From: WJKR01 sp964556395
GTDB taxonomy: Archaea; Nanobdellota; Nanobdellia; Woesearchaeales; WJKR01
Direction of reading: 5' to 3'
Assembly: GCA_964556395.1 (NCBI GenBank)
Contig: CAZKVR010000011.1
Span: 1-27,952 of the forward strand
DNA length: 27,952 nucleotides
Positions within the stretch are counted from its first letter, which is position 1. Each line of letters starts with the position of its first letter. Shown one piece after another: positions 21,411 through 27,952 of the stretch. Below the pieces are notes generated by a model. The model worked only from the letters and a program-made list of their open reading frames with translations, did no database searches and was not told the origin of the DNA. The translations under genes and the position numbers were made by a program.

Positions 21411-22409
21411 TCAGGACCACACGCCGGGGATGCGCTGCCCGCAGCTGCACATCCCGTCAGGATTCACGCGAGACGTCGACCCTCCGAACGACCGCTCCAC
21501 CAAAGCTTTCCCGCACGACGGGCACGTCGTCTCCTCCGCCACGCCGATGTTCCCGACGTAGACGTGGTCGACCCGCGCCTTCGCTATCCGCTTCGCTTCC
21601 TCCAGCGTCTCGTGCGGCGTCGGACCCTTGTCCTTCGCCTTGTAGCTGGGGAAGAACCGGCTGATGTGCACGACCTGCCCTTCTCCCAAGTGTTGCTTCA
21701 CCCAGTCGTACATCCCTTGCAGCTGTCCTTCGTCGTCGTTCACGCCCGGCACGACGAGCGTCGTCAACTCGACGTGCACGCCCATCTCGTGGAGCCGTTC
21801 CAGCGTGTCCAGCACCGGTTGGAGCCGAGCCGCAGTCCACTTCAGGTGCGCCTTGTCCGTGAACGCCTTCAGGTCGATGTTCGCCCCGTCCAGGTATGGC
21901 GCCAGTTCTCGCAACGGCTCCTCGTTGATGTACCCGTTGCTTATCATCACCGTCCGGATACCAGCTTCTTTCGCACGCTTGGCGATGTCGAGCATGTACT
22001 CGTAGAATACGGTGGGTTCGGTGTAGGTGAACGCTATCACGTCGCACCCTTCCCGCCTGCACAGCCTTATCGCTTCGTCCGGCGACACCTCACCGTACGG
22101 CTCGTACGGCTCGTCACGCCTCGGGTGGCTTATCTCGGAGTTCTGGCACCACTTGCAGAACAGGTTGCAACCCTCCGTCGCGATGGAGAACGCCCGCGAG
22201 CCTGGTAGGAAGTGGTAGAGCGGCTTCTTCTCGATCGGGTCGACGGCCATGCTGCACGGCTTGCCGTACGTGACGGCGTACAAGGTACCCTCGACGTTCT
22301 CTCGCGTCCCGCAAGCCCCTCGCTTTCCGGCTGGTATCCGGCACTCCCGCGGGCAGAGGTGGCACGCAGCAGCGTCGCCGTCCTTGGTGTAGAAAGAGGC
22401 CTCCCTCAT
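21411..22409 (-). CDS. amrS: AmmeMemoRadiSam radical SAM enzyme AmrS
   Basis: 332 residues. The radical SAM core has C81-x3-C85-x2-C88 (GCNLFCKWCQN), which holds the 4Fe-4S cluster and splits S-adenosylmethionine. The N-terminal cysteine motif CHLCPRECRIPAGKRGACGTR (16-36) and the C-terminal C-P-S-C/C-S-C cluster are typical of the pyruvate-formate-lyase-activase-like AmrS group. Members commonly accompany Memo and AMMECR1 proteins; neither is in this window, and the substrate is not established. The ATG overlaps the proC stop by 4 bp, so it is translated from the proC transcript. Confidence 0.93.
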   Translation of the reverse strand: MREASFYTKDGDAAACHLCPRECRIPAGKRGACGTRENVEGTLYAVTYGKPCSMAVDPIEKKPLYHFLPGSRAFSIATEGCNLFCKWCQNSEISHPRRDEPYEPYGEVSPDEAIRLCRREGCDVIAFTYTEPTVFYEYMLDIAKRAKEAGIRTVMISNGYINEEPLRELAPYLDGANIDLKAFTDKAHLKWTAARLQPVLDTLERLHEMGVHVELTTLVVPGVNDDEGQLQGMYDWVKQHLGEGQVVHISRFFPSYKAKDKGPTPHETLEEAKRIAKARVDHVYVGNIGVAEETTCPSCGKALVERSFGGSTSRVNPDGMCSCGQRIPGVWS

Positions 22410-23179
22410 TGTTTCTGGGAAGTCAGCCTGTTACTTAAATCATGGCATTTCTTCACGGTCGCCGTGAGCGTCTTCTTCAGCGCCTCGTCCACGCCACCTT
22501 CCTCCATGGCTTTGAGTCCTTGCTCTGTCGTGCCGCCCGGGCTCGCGATGCGGTCCAGCCAGGAGTCCACGTCGCCTTCTTCCAACAGCTTGGCCGCGCT
22601 CCTGAACGTGCCGGCCATCACGGCAGTGGCGGTCTCCCGCGCCATGCCTTCCTCCTCGCCTGAGGTGATGAACGTCCCGGCGATGGAGAGCAGGTAGGCG
22701 ACGCCGCTCCCGCTCAGGGCGGTGAGGGTGTCGAGCTGCCTTTCGGGGAGCTCGAAGGCTGTCCCGAGACTGTTGAGCACGTCCTTCACCTGTTCTTTGT
22801 CGTCCTCCGAGCATCCTTCTGACACGGCGTAGCCGGTCACGCCTTCCTCGTATCCGATGGCCATGTTCGGCATCGCCCGCACCGCCTTTCCGGCTCCCAT
22901 CCGTCCAAGCGCTTCCAACGGCACGCCGGCCGCCATGCTGATGACGGGTTTTCCTTTGAGATACTCCTTGAGCGGTTCCAGGATGGTGGGGGTGAGGCTT
23001 GGCTTCACCGTGAGGAACACGAGGTCTGCGCCTTCCACGACGTTCCGGTTGTCCACCAGCACGGGGACTCCGTGGTGCTCGCCGTTCCACACGTCGCCCG
23101 CCACCAGGTCGTGGCGTCCTTTGAGCCCGTCGATGACCGCCTTGCCGAGGTTTCCCGCCCCGATAATCCCGATTCTCAT
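22406..23179 (-). CDS. proC: Pyrroline-5-carboxylate reductase
   Basis: It reduces 1-pyrroline-5-carboxylate to proline with NAD(P)H, the last step of proline synthesis. 257 residues, normal length. The N-terminal Rossmann motif is GIIGAGNLGKAV. LVFLTVKP, VISMAAGVPLEAL and VRAMPNMAIGYEEGVTGYA follow, and the C-terminal dimer domain has the signature LTALSGSGVAYLLSIAGTF and SPGGTTEQGLKAMEEGG. It is first in an operon with amrS. A TATA element is centred 29 nt before the ATG, leaving a leader of about 3 nt. Other proline genes are not seen here. Confidence 0.95.
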   Translation of the reverse strand: MRIGIIGAGNLGKAVIDGLKGRHDLVAGDVWNGEHHGVPVLVDNRNVVEGADLVFLTVKPSLTPTILEPLKEYLKGKPVISMAAGVPLEALGRMGAGKAVRAMPNMAIGYEEGVTGYAVSEGCSEDDKEQVKDVLNSLGTAFELPERQLDTLTALSGSGVAYLLSIAGTFITSGEEEGMARETATAVMAGTFRSAAKLLEEGDVDSWLDRIASPGGTTEQGLKAMEEGGVDEALKKTLTATVKKCHDLSNRLTSQKQ

Positions 23180-23204
23180 TGTGCCTTGATGGCCAGGGCG
23201 CTTG

Positions 23205-23212
23205 TTTTAAAT
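23205..23212 (-). promoter_or_regulatory. TATA box of proC-amrS
   Basis: ATTTAAAA on the minus strand, centred at 23208-23209. The predicted start is near 23182. Confidence 0.55.
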
Positions 23213-23235
23213 GTCTTCGGGTGTGTGCCGTCACG

Positions 23236-23243
23236 CTTTAATA
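23236..23243 (+). promoter_or_regulatory. TATA box, leaderless HPRT promoter
   Basis: CTTTAATA centred at 23239-23240, about 26 nt before the ATG at 23265. It lies back to back with the proC promoter. Confidence 0.5.
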
Positions 23244-23264
23244 TCACTTCTCGTTCCCACCACC

Positions 23265-23930
23265 ATGGAGCCCACCTACATACCTGATGACGACACTCTT
23301 CCGCCGGTCTTGTCCATCACCACTACGAAGCCCGCCTATGTTAGCGCTGAGGATCATTGGCGCCTCGAGGATTACGTCAAGGACGACTTCGCGGGCGTGC
23401 TCATCCCGAACAGCGCCATCCAGAGGCGCATCAAGGACCTCGCCGTAAGGGTCAATGACGATTATAAGGATAAACGCCCTCATTTCATCTGGGTGGCTGA
23501 CGGCGCGTGGCCGTTCTTCAGGGATTTCAAGGAGAAATACCGCGCGATCGCCGGGAACGGCTTCTCGGAACGGTTGGCGCGGGTGAAGAGCTACGACGGC
23601 ACGTCCAGCACCGGTGAGCGCAAGTTCCTCGACGTTAACTTCTCCGACGTGGCGGGTAAGGACGTCGTCCTGTTCGAGGACATCATCGATACCGGCGGCA
23701 CGATGAAGGACGTCCTCGCATACCTGCGGCAGCACGGGCCCGCATCCGTCAAGGTCGCCACCCTCCTCGACAAGCGCGTCGAGAAGACGAGTCCTGTAAG
23801 AGCCGACTACGCCCTCTTCTCCATCCCGGACGAGTTCGTCGTCGGCTACGGCCTCGACTTCAATGATTCCTGCCGTGACCTGGATGACATCTACGTGCTC
23901 AGCCAGCAGGGTCAGCGACGCCTCGCCTGA
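23265..23930 (+). CDS. Hypoxanthine phosphoribosyltransferase-like protein
   Basis: 221 residues, a class I phosphoribosyltransferase. The PRPP-binding loop is VVLFEDIIDTGGTM (EDIIDTGGT at 138-146). The C-terminal FSIPDEFVVGYGLDFNDSCRDLDDIYVL closely follows the HPRT pattern (P-D-x-F-V-V-G-Y-G-L-D-x-x-x-x-x-R-D-L). This predicts salvage of hypoxanthine or guanine to the nucleotide with PRPP. The N-terminal 40 residues are longer than in typical bacterial HPRT. The ATG at 23265 is chosen because the TATA box leaves no room for longer forms. aCPSF2 follows 45 bp later with its own promoter. Confidence 0.88.
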   Translation: MEPTYIPDDDTLPPVLSITTTKPAYVSAEDHWRLEDYVKDDFAGVLIPNSAIQRRIKDLAVRVNDDYKDKRPHFIWVADGAWPFFRDFKEKYRAIAGNGFSERLARVKSYDGTSSTGERKFLDVNFSDVAGKDVVLFEDIIDTGGTMKDVLAYLRQHGPASVKVATLLDKRVEKTSPVRADYALFSIPDEFVVGYGLDFNDSCRDLDDIYVLSQQGQRRLA

Positions 23931-23945
23931 CCCCGTTGCATAACA

Positions 23946-23953
23946 CTTAAAAA
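23946..23953 (+). promoter_or_regulatory. TATA box, leaderless aCPSF2 promoter
   Basis: CTTAAAAA centred at 23949-23950, exactly 26 nt before the ATG at 23976. Confidence 0.6.
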
Positions 23954-23975
23954 CCCTTGTCGTCAGGGACGGTCC

Positions 23976-25253
23976 ATGAAGCTCATCTTCCATGGTGGCG
24001 CCCGAGAGGTGGGGCGCAGCTGCATCGAACTCCAGACGCAGGGTGACCGCTACCTCCTCGACTGCGGCGTCAAGTTCACCGAGCACGGGTTCGCATACCC
24101 GCAACGCTTGTCTAAATTGAAGGAGATTGACGGCGTCTTCCTCACCCACGCCCACCTCGACCACACCGGCGGCCTGCCGTTCTTCGAGCACAAGAACCTG
24201 CCCGGCCCGTTCTTCTGCACCGTGCAGACGAAAGTCCTCGCTCGCGTCCTCCTCAAGGATTCCTTCGAGGTCGCCCGTATCAGGCACCTCCACCCCGCGT
24301 TCAACAAGACGGACCTCAAGCAGGTGAAGAAGGACATCCACGCCGTCCGCATGGACTGGCCGTTCGATCACCGCAAGCTCCGCGTCACGTTCAAGAACGC
24401 CGGCCACATCCCCGGTAGCGCTTCGGTCCTCATCGAGGCTGAGGGCAAGCGGTTGCTCTACACGGGCGACCTGAACGTCAAGCCCAGCATGCTCATGGAA
24501 GAGGCCAAGCCCGACTATGGCCCTGTCGACGTGCTAGTCGTCGAGTCCACCTACGGCTACCGCGACCTCCCTGACCGTGAAGTGGTGGCTGAGGAGTTCC
24601 TCGACCGCGTCCAAGGGGTGTTGAGGCGTGGCGGCTCCGTCCTCGTACCGGTCTTCGCCGTCGGGCGGGCTCAGGAGATACTCCAGATACTTTCCAGGCG
24701 CGAGTTCAAGGTGCCCATCTATTTCGACGGCATGGCGAAGAAGATCACCCGCCACGTCCTGTCCAACCCGAGCAAGTACATCAAGCACAAGGAGGAGTTG
24801 GCCAGGATGTTCTACGAGGTGGTGCGGATGCCGAAGGGCCGTAAGGATCGCGAGCAGATAGCTGACAAGAAGGGTATCTTCGTCACGACGAGCGGTATGG
24901 TCCAGGGCGGCCCTGTCATGGAGTATCTCAAGCACATGTGGCACGACCCGAAGAGCGCCGTCTTCCTCACCGGCTACCAGTGCAAGCGGACCAACGGCCG
25001 CAACCTCCTCGAGCACGGCTACGTGTACATGAAGGGTTGGCGGACCAAGGTGCAGTGCGAGGTCGACAAGTTCGACTTCTCAGGCCACTCCGACAGGCGC
25101 GCCTTGCAGGAGTACATCCGGGCTGTGAATCCCAGGAAGCTCGTCATCCAGCACGGCGACCCCGAGTCCGTCGAGGCCTTGGGCAAGTGGGCTGAGGAGG
25201 AGCTCGATGCGGAGGTGTTCACTCCTGACGTCCGTGACAAGATATCGGTGTAG
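23976..25253 (+). CDS. Metallo-beta-lactamase/beta-CASP ribonuclease aCPSF2
   Basis: 425 residues, the length of the archaeal aCPSF2 group; it lacks the N-terminal KH domains of aCPSF1. The zinc-binding motifs are all present: T-H-A-H-L-D-H (57-63), H144 in AGHIPGSASVLIE and D165 in YTGDLN. The beta-CASP region has VVESTYG, PVFAVGRAQEIL and FVTTSGMVQGGPVMEYL, followed by FDFSGHSDRRAL and a final HGDPESVEAL. These enzymes cut or trim RNA 3' or 5' ends, and archaeal members are linked to RNA turnover and transcript-end processing. Which activity this one has cannot be read from sequence. Confidence 0.93.
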   Translation: MKLIFHGGAREVGRSCIELQTQGDRYLLDCGVKFTEHGFAYPQRLSKLKEIDGVFLTHAHLDHTGGLPFFEHKNLPGPFFCTVQTKVLARVLLKDSFEVARIRHLHPAFNKTDLKQVKKDIHAVRMDWPFDHRKLRVTFKNAGHIPGSASVLIEAEGKRLLYTGDLNVKPSMLMEEAKPDYGPVDVLVVESTYGYRDLPDREVVAEEFLDRVQGVLRRGGSVLVPVFAVGRAQEILQILSRREFKVPIYFDGMAKKITRHVLSNPSKYIKHKEELARMFYEVVRMPKGRKDREQIADKKGIFVTTSGMVQGGPVMEYLKHMWHDPKSAVFLTGYQCKRTNGRNLLEHGYVYMKGWRTKVQCEVDKFDFSGHSDRRALQEYIRAVNPRKLVIQHGDPESVEALGKWAEEELDAEVFTPDVRDKISV

Positions 25254-25282
25254 GTTTTCGTTCCTCCGTGATGATAAGAAAA

Positions 25283-25317
25283 GTTTTAATACGTGCCGAC
25301 GGTAATGTACTTATTAA
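25283..25317 (+). promoter_or_regulatory. Promoter region of the coiled-coil cluster
   Basis: Two TATA candidates exist. GTTTTAAT (25283-25290) predicts a leader of about 28 nt with GAGGGTG as ribosome binding site. CTTATTAA (25310-25317) predicts a nearly leaderless mRNA at the GTG. The sequence does not decide between them. Confidence 0.45.
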
Positions 25318-25341
25318 CGTTTAAAAAAAGAGGGTGTGTTC

Positions 25342-26460
25342 GTGGGGTTATTCAGCTTTCGCCGTAAAGACAATAATGATGAGAGGCAGCAAGAGCCCTC
25401 TTCGCAGACTCCTGAGAGTCCTTCTTCAGGTCCTTCGATGCCTCCTCCTCCTGAGGAGCCTCCGCAGCAGCCTTCCCGGCCGGCGGCTCCGGAACCCCCT
25501 GCAGCTCCTTCGATGCCTTCTCCTCCCGAACAACCGTTGGAGCCCCGACAACCGACGCCTCCTTCCCAAGAGGGTCAGGGCGAGGCTCCGCGGCCCGTCC
25601 CGCCGCAGGCCCCTCAAGAGTCGGCTCCTCCTGAGAGTCCTTCTTCAGGTCCTTCGATGCCTCCTCCTCCTGAGGAGCCTTCGCAGCAGCCTTCAGAACC
25701 TGAGTCGTCCTCTGGACCGCAGCCGGTTCCGGAACAATCCTCCTCGCAGCAGCCGTCATCGTCGGAACCCGAACCCTCGCCTGCACCTCTTGGAGAGCCT
25801 CAGCCGGCCCTTGAGCAGGAGGCGCCCGCGTCTCAGGATGATGCCTCTCAGGAACCTGCTGTTCCGGACGAGCAGTCCTCCTTCGATAAGGATTCTTCTC
25901 CTGCGGATGACCAGTCTTCTGAGTGGGGCGTCGACCCCGCGTCCCAGGATGACTCTCAAGAACCCCCACTCCCTGCCGAGGAAGAGCAGGAAGGCGGTGA
26001 CGACTCGTCGTCCCATGACGATTCCAACCTCGAATTCCAGGTCCCTGACGTGGACGACACTTCCCGTGTGACTGGTGACGAGTCCCAACCTCCGCAGCAG
26101 CCTACGGCGGAGCCGCAGGCGGAACCTCGGCCCGAGGATTCGCAGTCGACGTCGCAGGAGCCTTCCTTCTTCGGCGATGACTCTTCCGAATCCAAGGATG
26201 AGATAGCCGATGACCGCGCTGTCCTCTCGAAGGGTCAGGACACTGACATATTCGTGGAGAAGGAGAAGTACAAGGGCGTCCTCCTCTCGGTGACCGACAC
26301 TGAGAAGAACCTCCAGTCCGCTCTCAACCATCTCGACAAGGTGTTGGATGATGAGCTCGGCGTGTCCAAGCGTATTAAGGAGTGGCATGACATCTTCAAC
26401 GGGGTCCAGGAGGACCTCATCGCGATCGACAAACGTCTTTTTGAAAAAGGTGATGAATGA
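25342..26460 (+). CDS. Pro/Ser/Gln/Glu-rich protein with C-terminal coiled-coil domain
   Basis: 372 residues from GTG 25342, chosen because GAGGGTG (25330-25336) is 5 nt upstream; GTG 25336 is an alternative. A short basic head (GLFSFRRKDNNDE) is followed by about 250 residues of low-complexity Pro/Ser/Gln/Glu/Asp sequence with a duplicated 22-residue unit. A compact C-terminal domain spans about 300-372: DIFVEKEKYKGVLLSVTDTE...KEWHDIFNGVQEDLIAIDKRLF. There is no signal peptide or membrane segment, so it is cytoplasmic and tethered by a long disordered linker. The C-terminal domain resembles the whole next gene product. Function is unknown. Confidence 0.8.
   Translation: MGLFSFRRKDNNDERQQEPSSQTPESPSSGPSMPPPPEEPPQQPSRPAAPEPPAAPSMPSPPEQPLEPRQPTPPSQEGQGEAPRPVPPQAPQESAPPESPSSGPSMPPPPEEPSQQPSEPESSSGPQPVPEQSSSQQPSSSEPEPSPAPLGEPQPALEQEAPASQDDASQEPAVPDEQSSFDKDSSPADDQSSEWGVDPASQDDSQEPPLPAEEEQEGGDDSSSHDDSNLEFQVPDVDDTSRVTGDESQPPQQPTAEPQAEPRPEDSQSTSQEPSFFGDDSSESKDEIADDRAVLSKGQDTDIFVEKEKYKGVLLSVTDTEKNLQSALNHLDKVLDDELGVSKRIKEWHDIFNGVQEDLIAIDKRLFEKGDE
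25409..25694 (+). repeat. 67-bp in-frame direct repeat
   Basis: Copies at 25409-25475 and 25628-25694 differ by one base in 67 and are 219 bp (73 codons) apart, so the frame is kept. They encode the ESPSSGPSMPPPPEEP unit twice. A degenerate third copy (APSMPSPPEQP) lies between them, near 25510-25540. Confidence 0.85.
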
Positions 26461-26687
26461 TGGATGATGAACTCGCTCCCGTCTTCGTGAAAATCGACGA
26501 ATACAAGGAAGTCCTCGACCTCCTCGACGTCATCAAGGGGAAGCTTGACGACGCGAAGGGGAAGCTTGACGAGATTAACAAGCTCAAGGATGAGGAGAAC
26601 CGTGAGTTGGAGGCGTGGTCTTCCAACGTCGCTGACATCGAGAAGAAGGTCGACTTGGTCGACAAGACTATCTTCGGTAAGCATTGA
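26460..26687 (+). CDS. Small coiled-coil protein, paralogue of the upstream C-terminal domain
   Basis: 75 residues from ATG 26460; ATG 26457, one codon earlier, is also possible. The start overlaps the upstream stop, and AAGGTGA lies just before it, so translation is coupled. The sequence V-F-V-x5-Y-K-x-V-L ... W-x15-D-K-x-I-F is collinear with the last 73 residues of the upstream protein. The spacing from Y-K to W is 39 versus 40 residues, and W-x15-DK is identical. This suggests a pair of related helical hairpins that could form a heteromer. It matches an unnamed DPANN family I recall. Function is unknown. Confidence 0.82.
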   Translation: MDDELAPVFVKIDEYKEVLDLLDVIKGKLDDAKGKLDEINKLKDEENRELEAWSSNVADIEKKVDLVDKTIFGKH

Positions 26688-26708
26688 ACCAGACAGGTGC
26701 CTCGCAAA

Positions 26709-27224
26709 ATGACCTATTATGTCCGCATCGATGACCCGCACGCGTTCAGGAAGGGTATCCTGGAGAGTTCCAAGCAGGTGATCGGCTCCCTCCAGGCGAA
26801 CCGTAAGGTGCAGGACCTCCGTAGGCGGAAGCGCGAGGCGTTGGATGCCATCCGTGAGGACATGAAGGAGATTGCGCTCATGGTGTCCAAGCTGAACGAC
26901 TTGCTTCCTCAGAAGGAGTTGCGTGATGAGGCGTTGCGCGAGCAGGAGGAGCGTCGCAAGAAGGAGTCTGAGGAGAAGCGGCGCGCCCACGAGGAGGCGG
27001 AGCGGGTCCGTGAGCAGAAGCGCTCCGAGCGTGAAGAGGTTGAGAAGCGTAAGGTTGAGAAGCCTGTGGTTGAGGAGGACTCTGGCGAGAAGGATGAGGA
27101 GCCTCCGAAGGATGAGGTTGATTCTGAAGAGAAGTCTGTGGATCGACCTGAGGTCTCCGACGAGGAGCAGAAGCTCCAGGAGGCCTTGGCGAATATCGAG
27201 CAGAAGTTGTCTTCTCTCAAGTAG
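26709..27224 (+). CDS. Helical protein with charged tail, third gene of the cluster
   Basis: 171 residues from ATG 26709, preferred over GTG 26697 because AGGTG (26695-26699) is 9 nt upstream and the GTG lies inside it. The N-terminal domain (1-75) runs TYYVRIDDPHAFRKGILESSKQVIGSLQANRKVQDLRRRKREALDAIREDMKEIALMVSKLNDLLP. It is conserved-looking and resembles an unnamed archaeal family. A long Glu/Lys/Arg helix and an acidic linker follow, with a short final helix (EEQKLQEALANIEQKLSSL). No signal or membrane segment. It starts 21 bp after the previous stop and forms one operon with the two genes before it. Confidence 0.82.
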   Translation: MTYYVRIDDPHAFRKGILESSKQVIGSLQANRKVQDLRRRKREALDAIREDMKEIALMVSKLNDLLPQKELRDEALREQEERRKKESEEKRRAHEEAERVREQKRSEREEVEKRKVEKPVVEEDSGEKDEEPPKDEVDSEEKSVDRPEVSDEEQKLQEALANIEQKLSSLK

Positions 27225-27232
27225 GCAGAAAT

Positions 27233-27240
27233 CTTTTAAA
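27233..27240 (+). promoter_or_regulatory. TATA box of the Nudix gene
   Basis: CTTTTAAA centred at 27236-27237. The predicted start is near 27263, 2 nt before the ATG. Confidence 0.55.
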
Positions 27241-27264
27241 CGGTCTCTTTTTCTTCTGTCTTTG

Positions 27265-27828
27265 ATGAAGCGTCCTGACGTCCCCGAGCATGCCGAGAAG
27301 GTTTTTTCTGGCGTCCTGTTCGACGTCTACCAGTGGGATCAGGAGTTGTACGACGGTTCTACGGCTCGTTTTGAGAAGGCGTTGCGCAACGACAGCGTCC
27401 TGGTGTTGGCCGTGGCCGGCGAGGACGTGGTCGTGACGCGTGAGCAGCACCCGGGCGGCGCGCCGTTCTACTCTTTGGTGTGCGGCTTCCTGGAGGATGA
27501 CGAGAAGCCTCTCGTGACTGCCAAGCGGGAGTTGCGCGAGGAGGCCGGGTTGGAGGCTTCGTCGTGGGAGTTGTACAAGTCGTTCTCTTATGGGAGCAAG
27601 GTCGACTGGACCGGACACCTGTTCCTAGCGAAGGGTTGCAAGGAGGTCGGAGAGCAACAGTTGGACGCCGGGGAGAAGGTGGACGTCTTCAGGGTGTCGT
27701 TCGACGAGTTCTTGGAGCTGACTCTCCGTGAGGATTTCCGGAACAAGGAGGTCGCTCTCGAACTGGCGAGGATGAGGCTGCGCGACGGGGAGATTGAGGA
27801 GTTCAAGAAGCGGTTGTTCTCATCTTGA
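27265..27828 (+). CDS. Nudix hydrolase, ADP-ribose pyrophosphatase-like
   Basis: 187 residues. The Nudix box G-x5-E-x7-R-E-L-x-E-E-x-G-L is complete at 74-96 (GFLEDDEKPLVTAKRELREEAGL) and binds the divalent metal and diphosphate. The upstream strands (SVLVLAVAGEDVVVTREQHPGGAPFYSLVCGFLE) and the following YKSFSYGSKVDWTGHLFLAKG match the ADP-sugar pyrophosphatase branch. The usual substrate of that branch is ADP-ribose; exact specificity cannot be read here. The ATG is chosen because the TATA box places the mRNA start 2 nt before it; the frame is open further upstream. Confidence 0.88.
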   Translation: MKRPDVPEHAEKVFSGVLFDVYQWDQELYDGSTARFEKALRNDSVLVLAVAGEDVVVTREQHPGGAPFYSLVCGFLEDDEKPLVTAKRELREEAGLEASSWELYKSFSYGSKVDWTGHLFLAKGCKEVGEQQLDAGEKVDVFRVSFDEFLELTLREDFRNKEVALELARMRLRDGEIEEFKKRLFSS

Positions 27829-27843
27829 ATCAATAAGAGAAGG

Positions 27844-27952
27844 TGCGGGGGGAGGGATTCGAACCCTCGAACCCACTAAGGGAACAGATTGCCCGGCAGC
27901 ATGTTCGTCATCGCCGAAGCTCCGCACTCAATGCTGGCTTGAGTCTGTCGCT
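27844..27952 (-). tRNA. tRNA-Leu (anticodon CAA) with intron, 5' part cut by the window end
   Basis: On the minus strand the 3' acceptor strand (27845-27851, read CCCCCGC) plus discriminator A (27844), the T stem-loop (27852-27868, GAGGG-TTCGAAT-CCCTC) and a long variable arm with a CCC/GGG stem (27869-27883) identify a class II tRNA. The anticodon stem is ACAGA (27944-27948) paired with TCTGT (27884-27888), with loop C-U-CAA-G; the anticodon CAA is at 27939-27941. An insert of 48 nt (27890-27937) separates loop positions 37 and 38, the canonical archaeal intron site. The D arm and 5' acceptor strand lie beyond the window. Confidence 0.88.
27890..27937 (-). other. Archaeal tRNA intron (48 nt)
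   Basis: It lies between positions 37 and 38 of the tRNA-Leu(CAA) anticodon loop. Near its ends AGCAT and ATGCT can pair, flanked by GCC and GGC segments. This is consistent with a bulge-helix-bulge for the splicing endonuclease. Exact bulge positions could shift the borders by one or two bases. Confidence 0.75.

Noticed and set aside
20273..21664. 463-codon open frame opposite the 485-aa surface protein and amrS
   Set aside because: It is Arg/His/Leu/Val-rich low-information sequence spanning two real genes on the other strand.
23244..24407. 387-codon antisense frame across HPRT and aCPSF2
   Set aside because: It covers the start of two well-identified genes and their promoters, with no recognisable domain.
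25409..25694. CRISPR-like or mobile repeat
   Set aside because: Only two close copies, in frame within a low-complexity coding region; best explained as an internal gene duplication.

Overview
The window is a gene-dense, GC-rich stretch of an archaeal chromosome. TFB, RadA, RadB, ribosomal protein S2 (HIGTK form), aCPSF2, ThpR and an intron-containing tRNA-Leu all point to Archaea. The exported surface proteins (DUF2341/LamG architecture, sequon-rich, single C-terminal membrane anchor) and several small families that I recall from Woesearchaeota-like genomes suggest a DPANN archaeon. That placement is inference, because no 16S rRNA is present. Gyrase subunit A, ScpB and ProC resemble bacterial families that many archaea also carry.

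Layout: 1-3577, two overlapping surface-protein genes. 3578-5200, a structured 3' region, then a RadA operon led by a conserved 100-aa protein. 5214-6812, a surface protein and a DUF4258/DUF2283 toxin-antitoxin-like pair. 6892-9162, divergent TFB and a TRAM RNA-binding protein, then ThpR. 9312-9950, ribosomal protein S2. 9968-11820, an operon that places RadB between an unknown protein and two small membrane proteins. 12097-13201, a wHTH-MNT nucleotidyltransferase / HEPN pair. 13256-17023, GyrA with a 429-residue LAGLIDADG intein placed right after the active-site tyrosine. 17188-19941, a zinc-ribbon protein, ScpB, a coiled-coil protein and a wHTH protein. 19889-23179, a surface protein, AmrS and ProC. 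23265-25253, HPRT and aCPSF2. 25342-27224, a three-gene coiled-coil cluster whose first two products share a C-terminal domain. 27265-27828, a Nudix hydrolase. 27844-27952, the 3' part of an intron-containing tRNA-Leu(CAA).

Expression signals form a clear pattern. In most transcription units a TATA box is centred about 26 nt before the start codon, so the mRNA should be leaderless or nearly so. The exceptions with real leaders (RadA operon, TFB, TRAM protein, S2, GyrA) carry Shine-Dalgarno sequences, and each has a stem-loop that begins within about 0-6 nt of the predicted transcription start. I consider this two-class organisation, and the 25342-27224 cluster, the most interesting observations. 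There is no insertion sequence, CRISPR array or rRNA. No intergenic gap exceeds 300 bases; the largest are 3578-3870 and 11821-12096, and both are described below.
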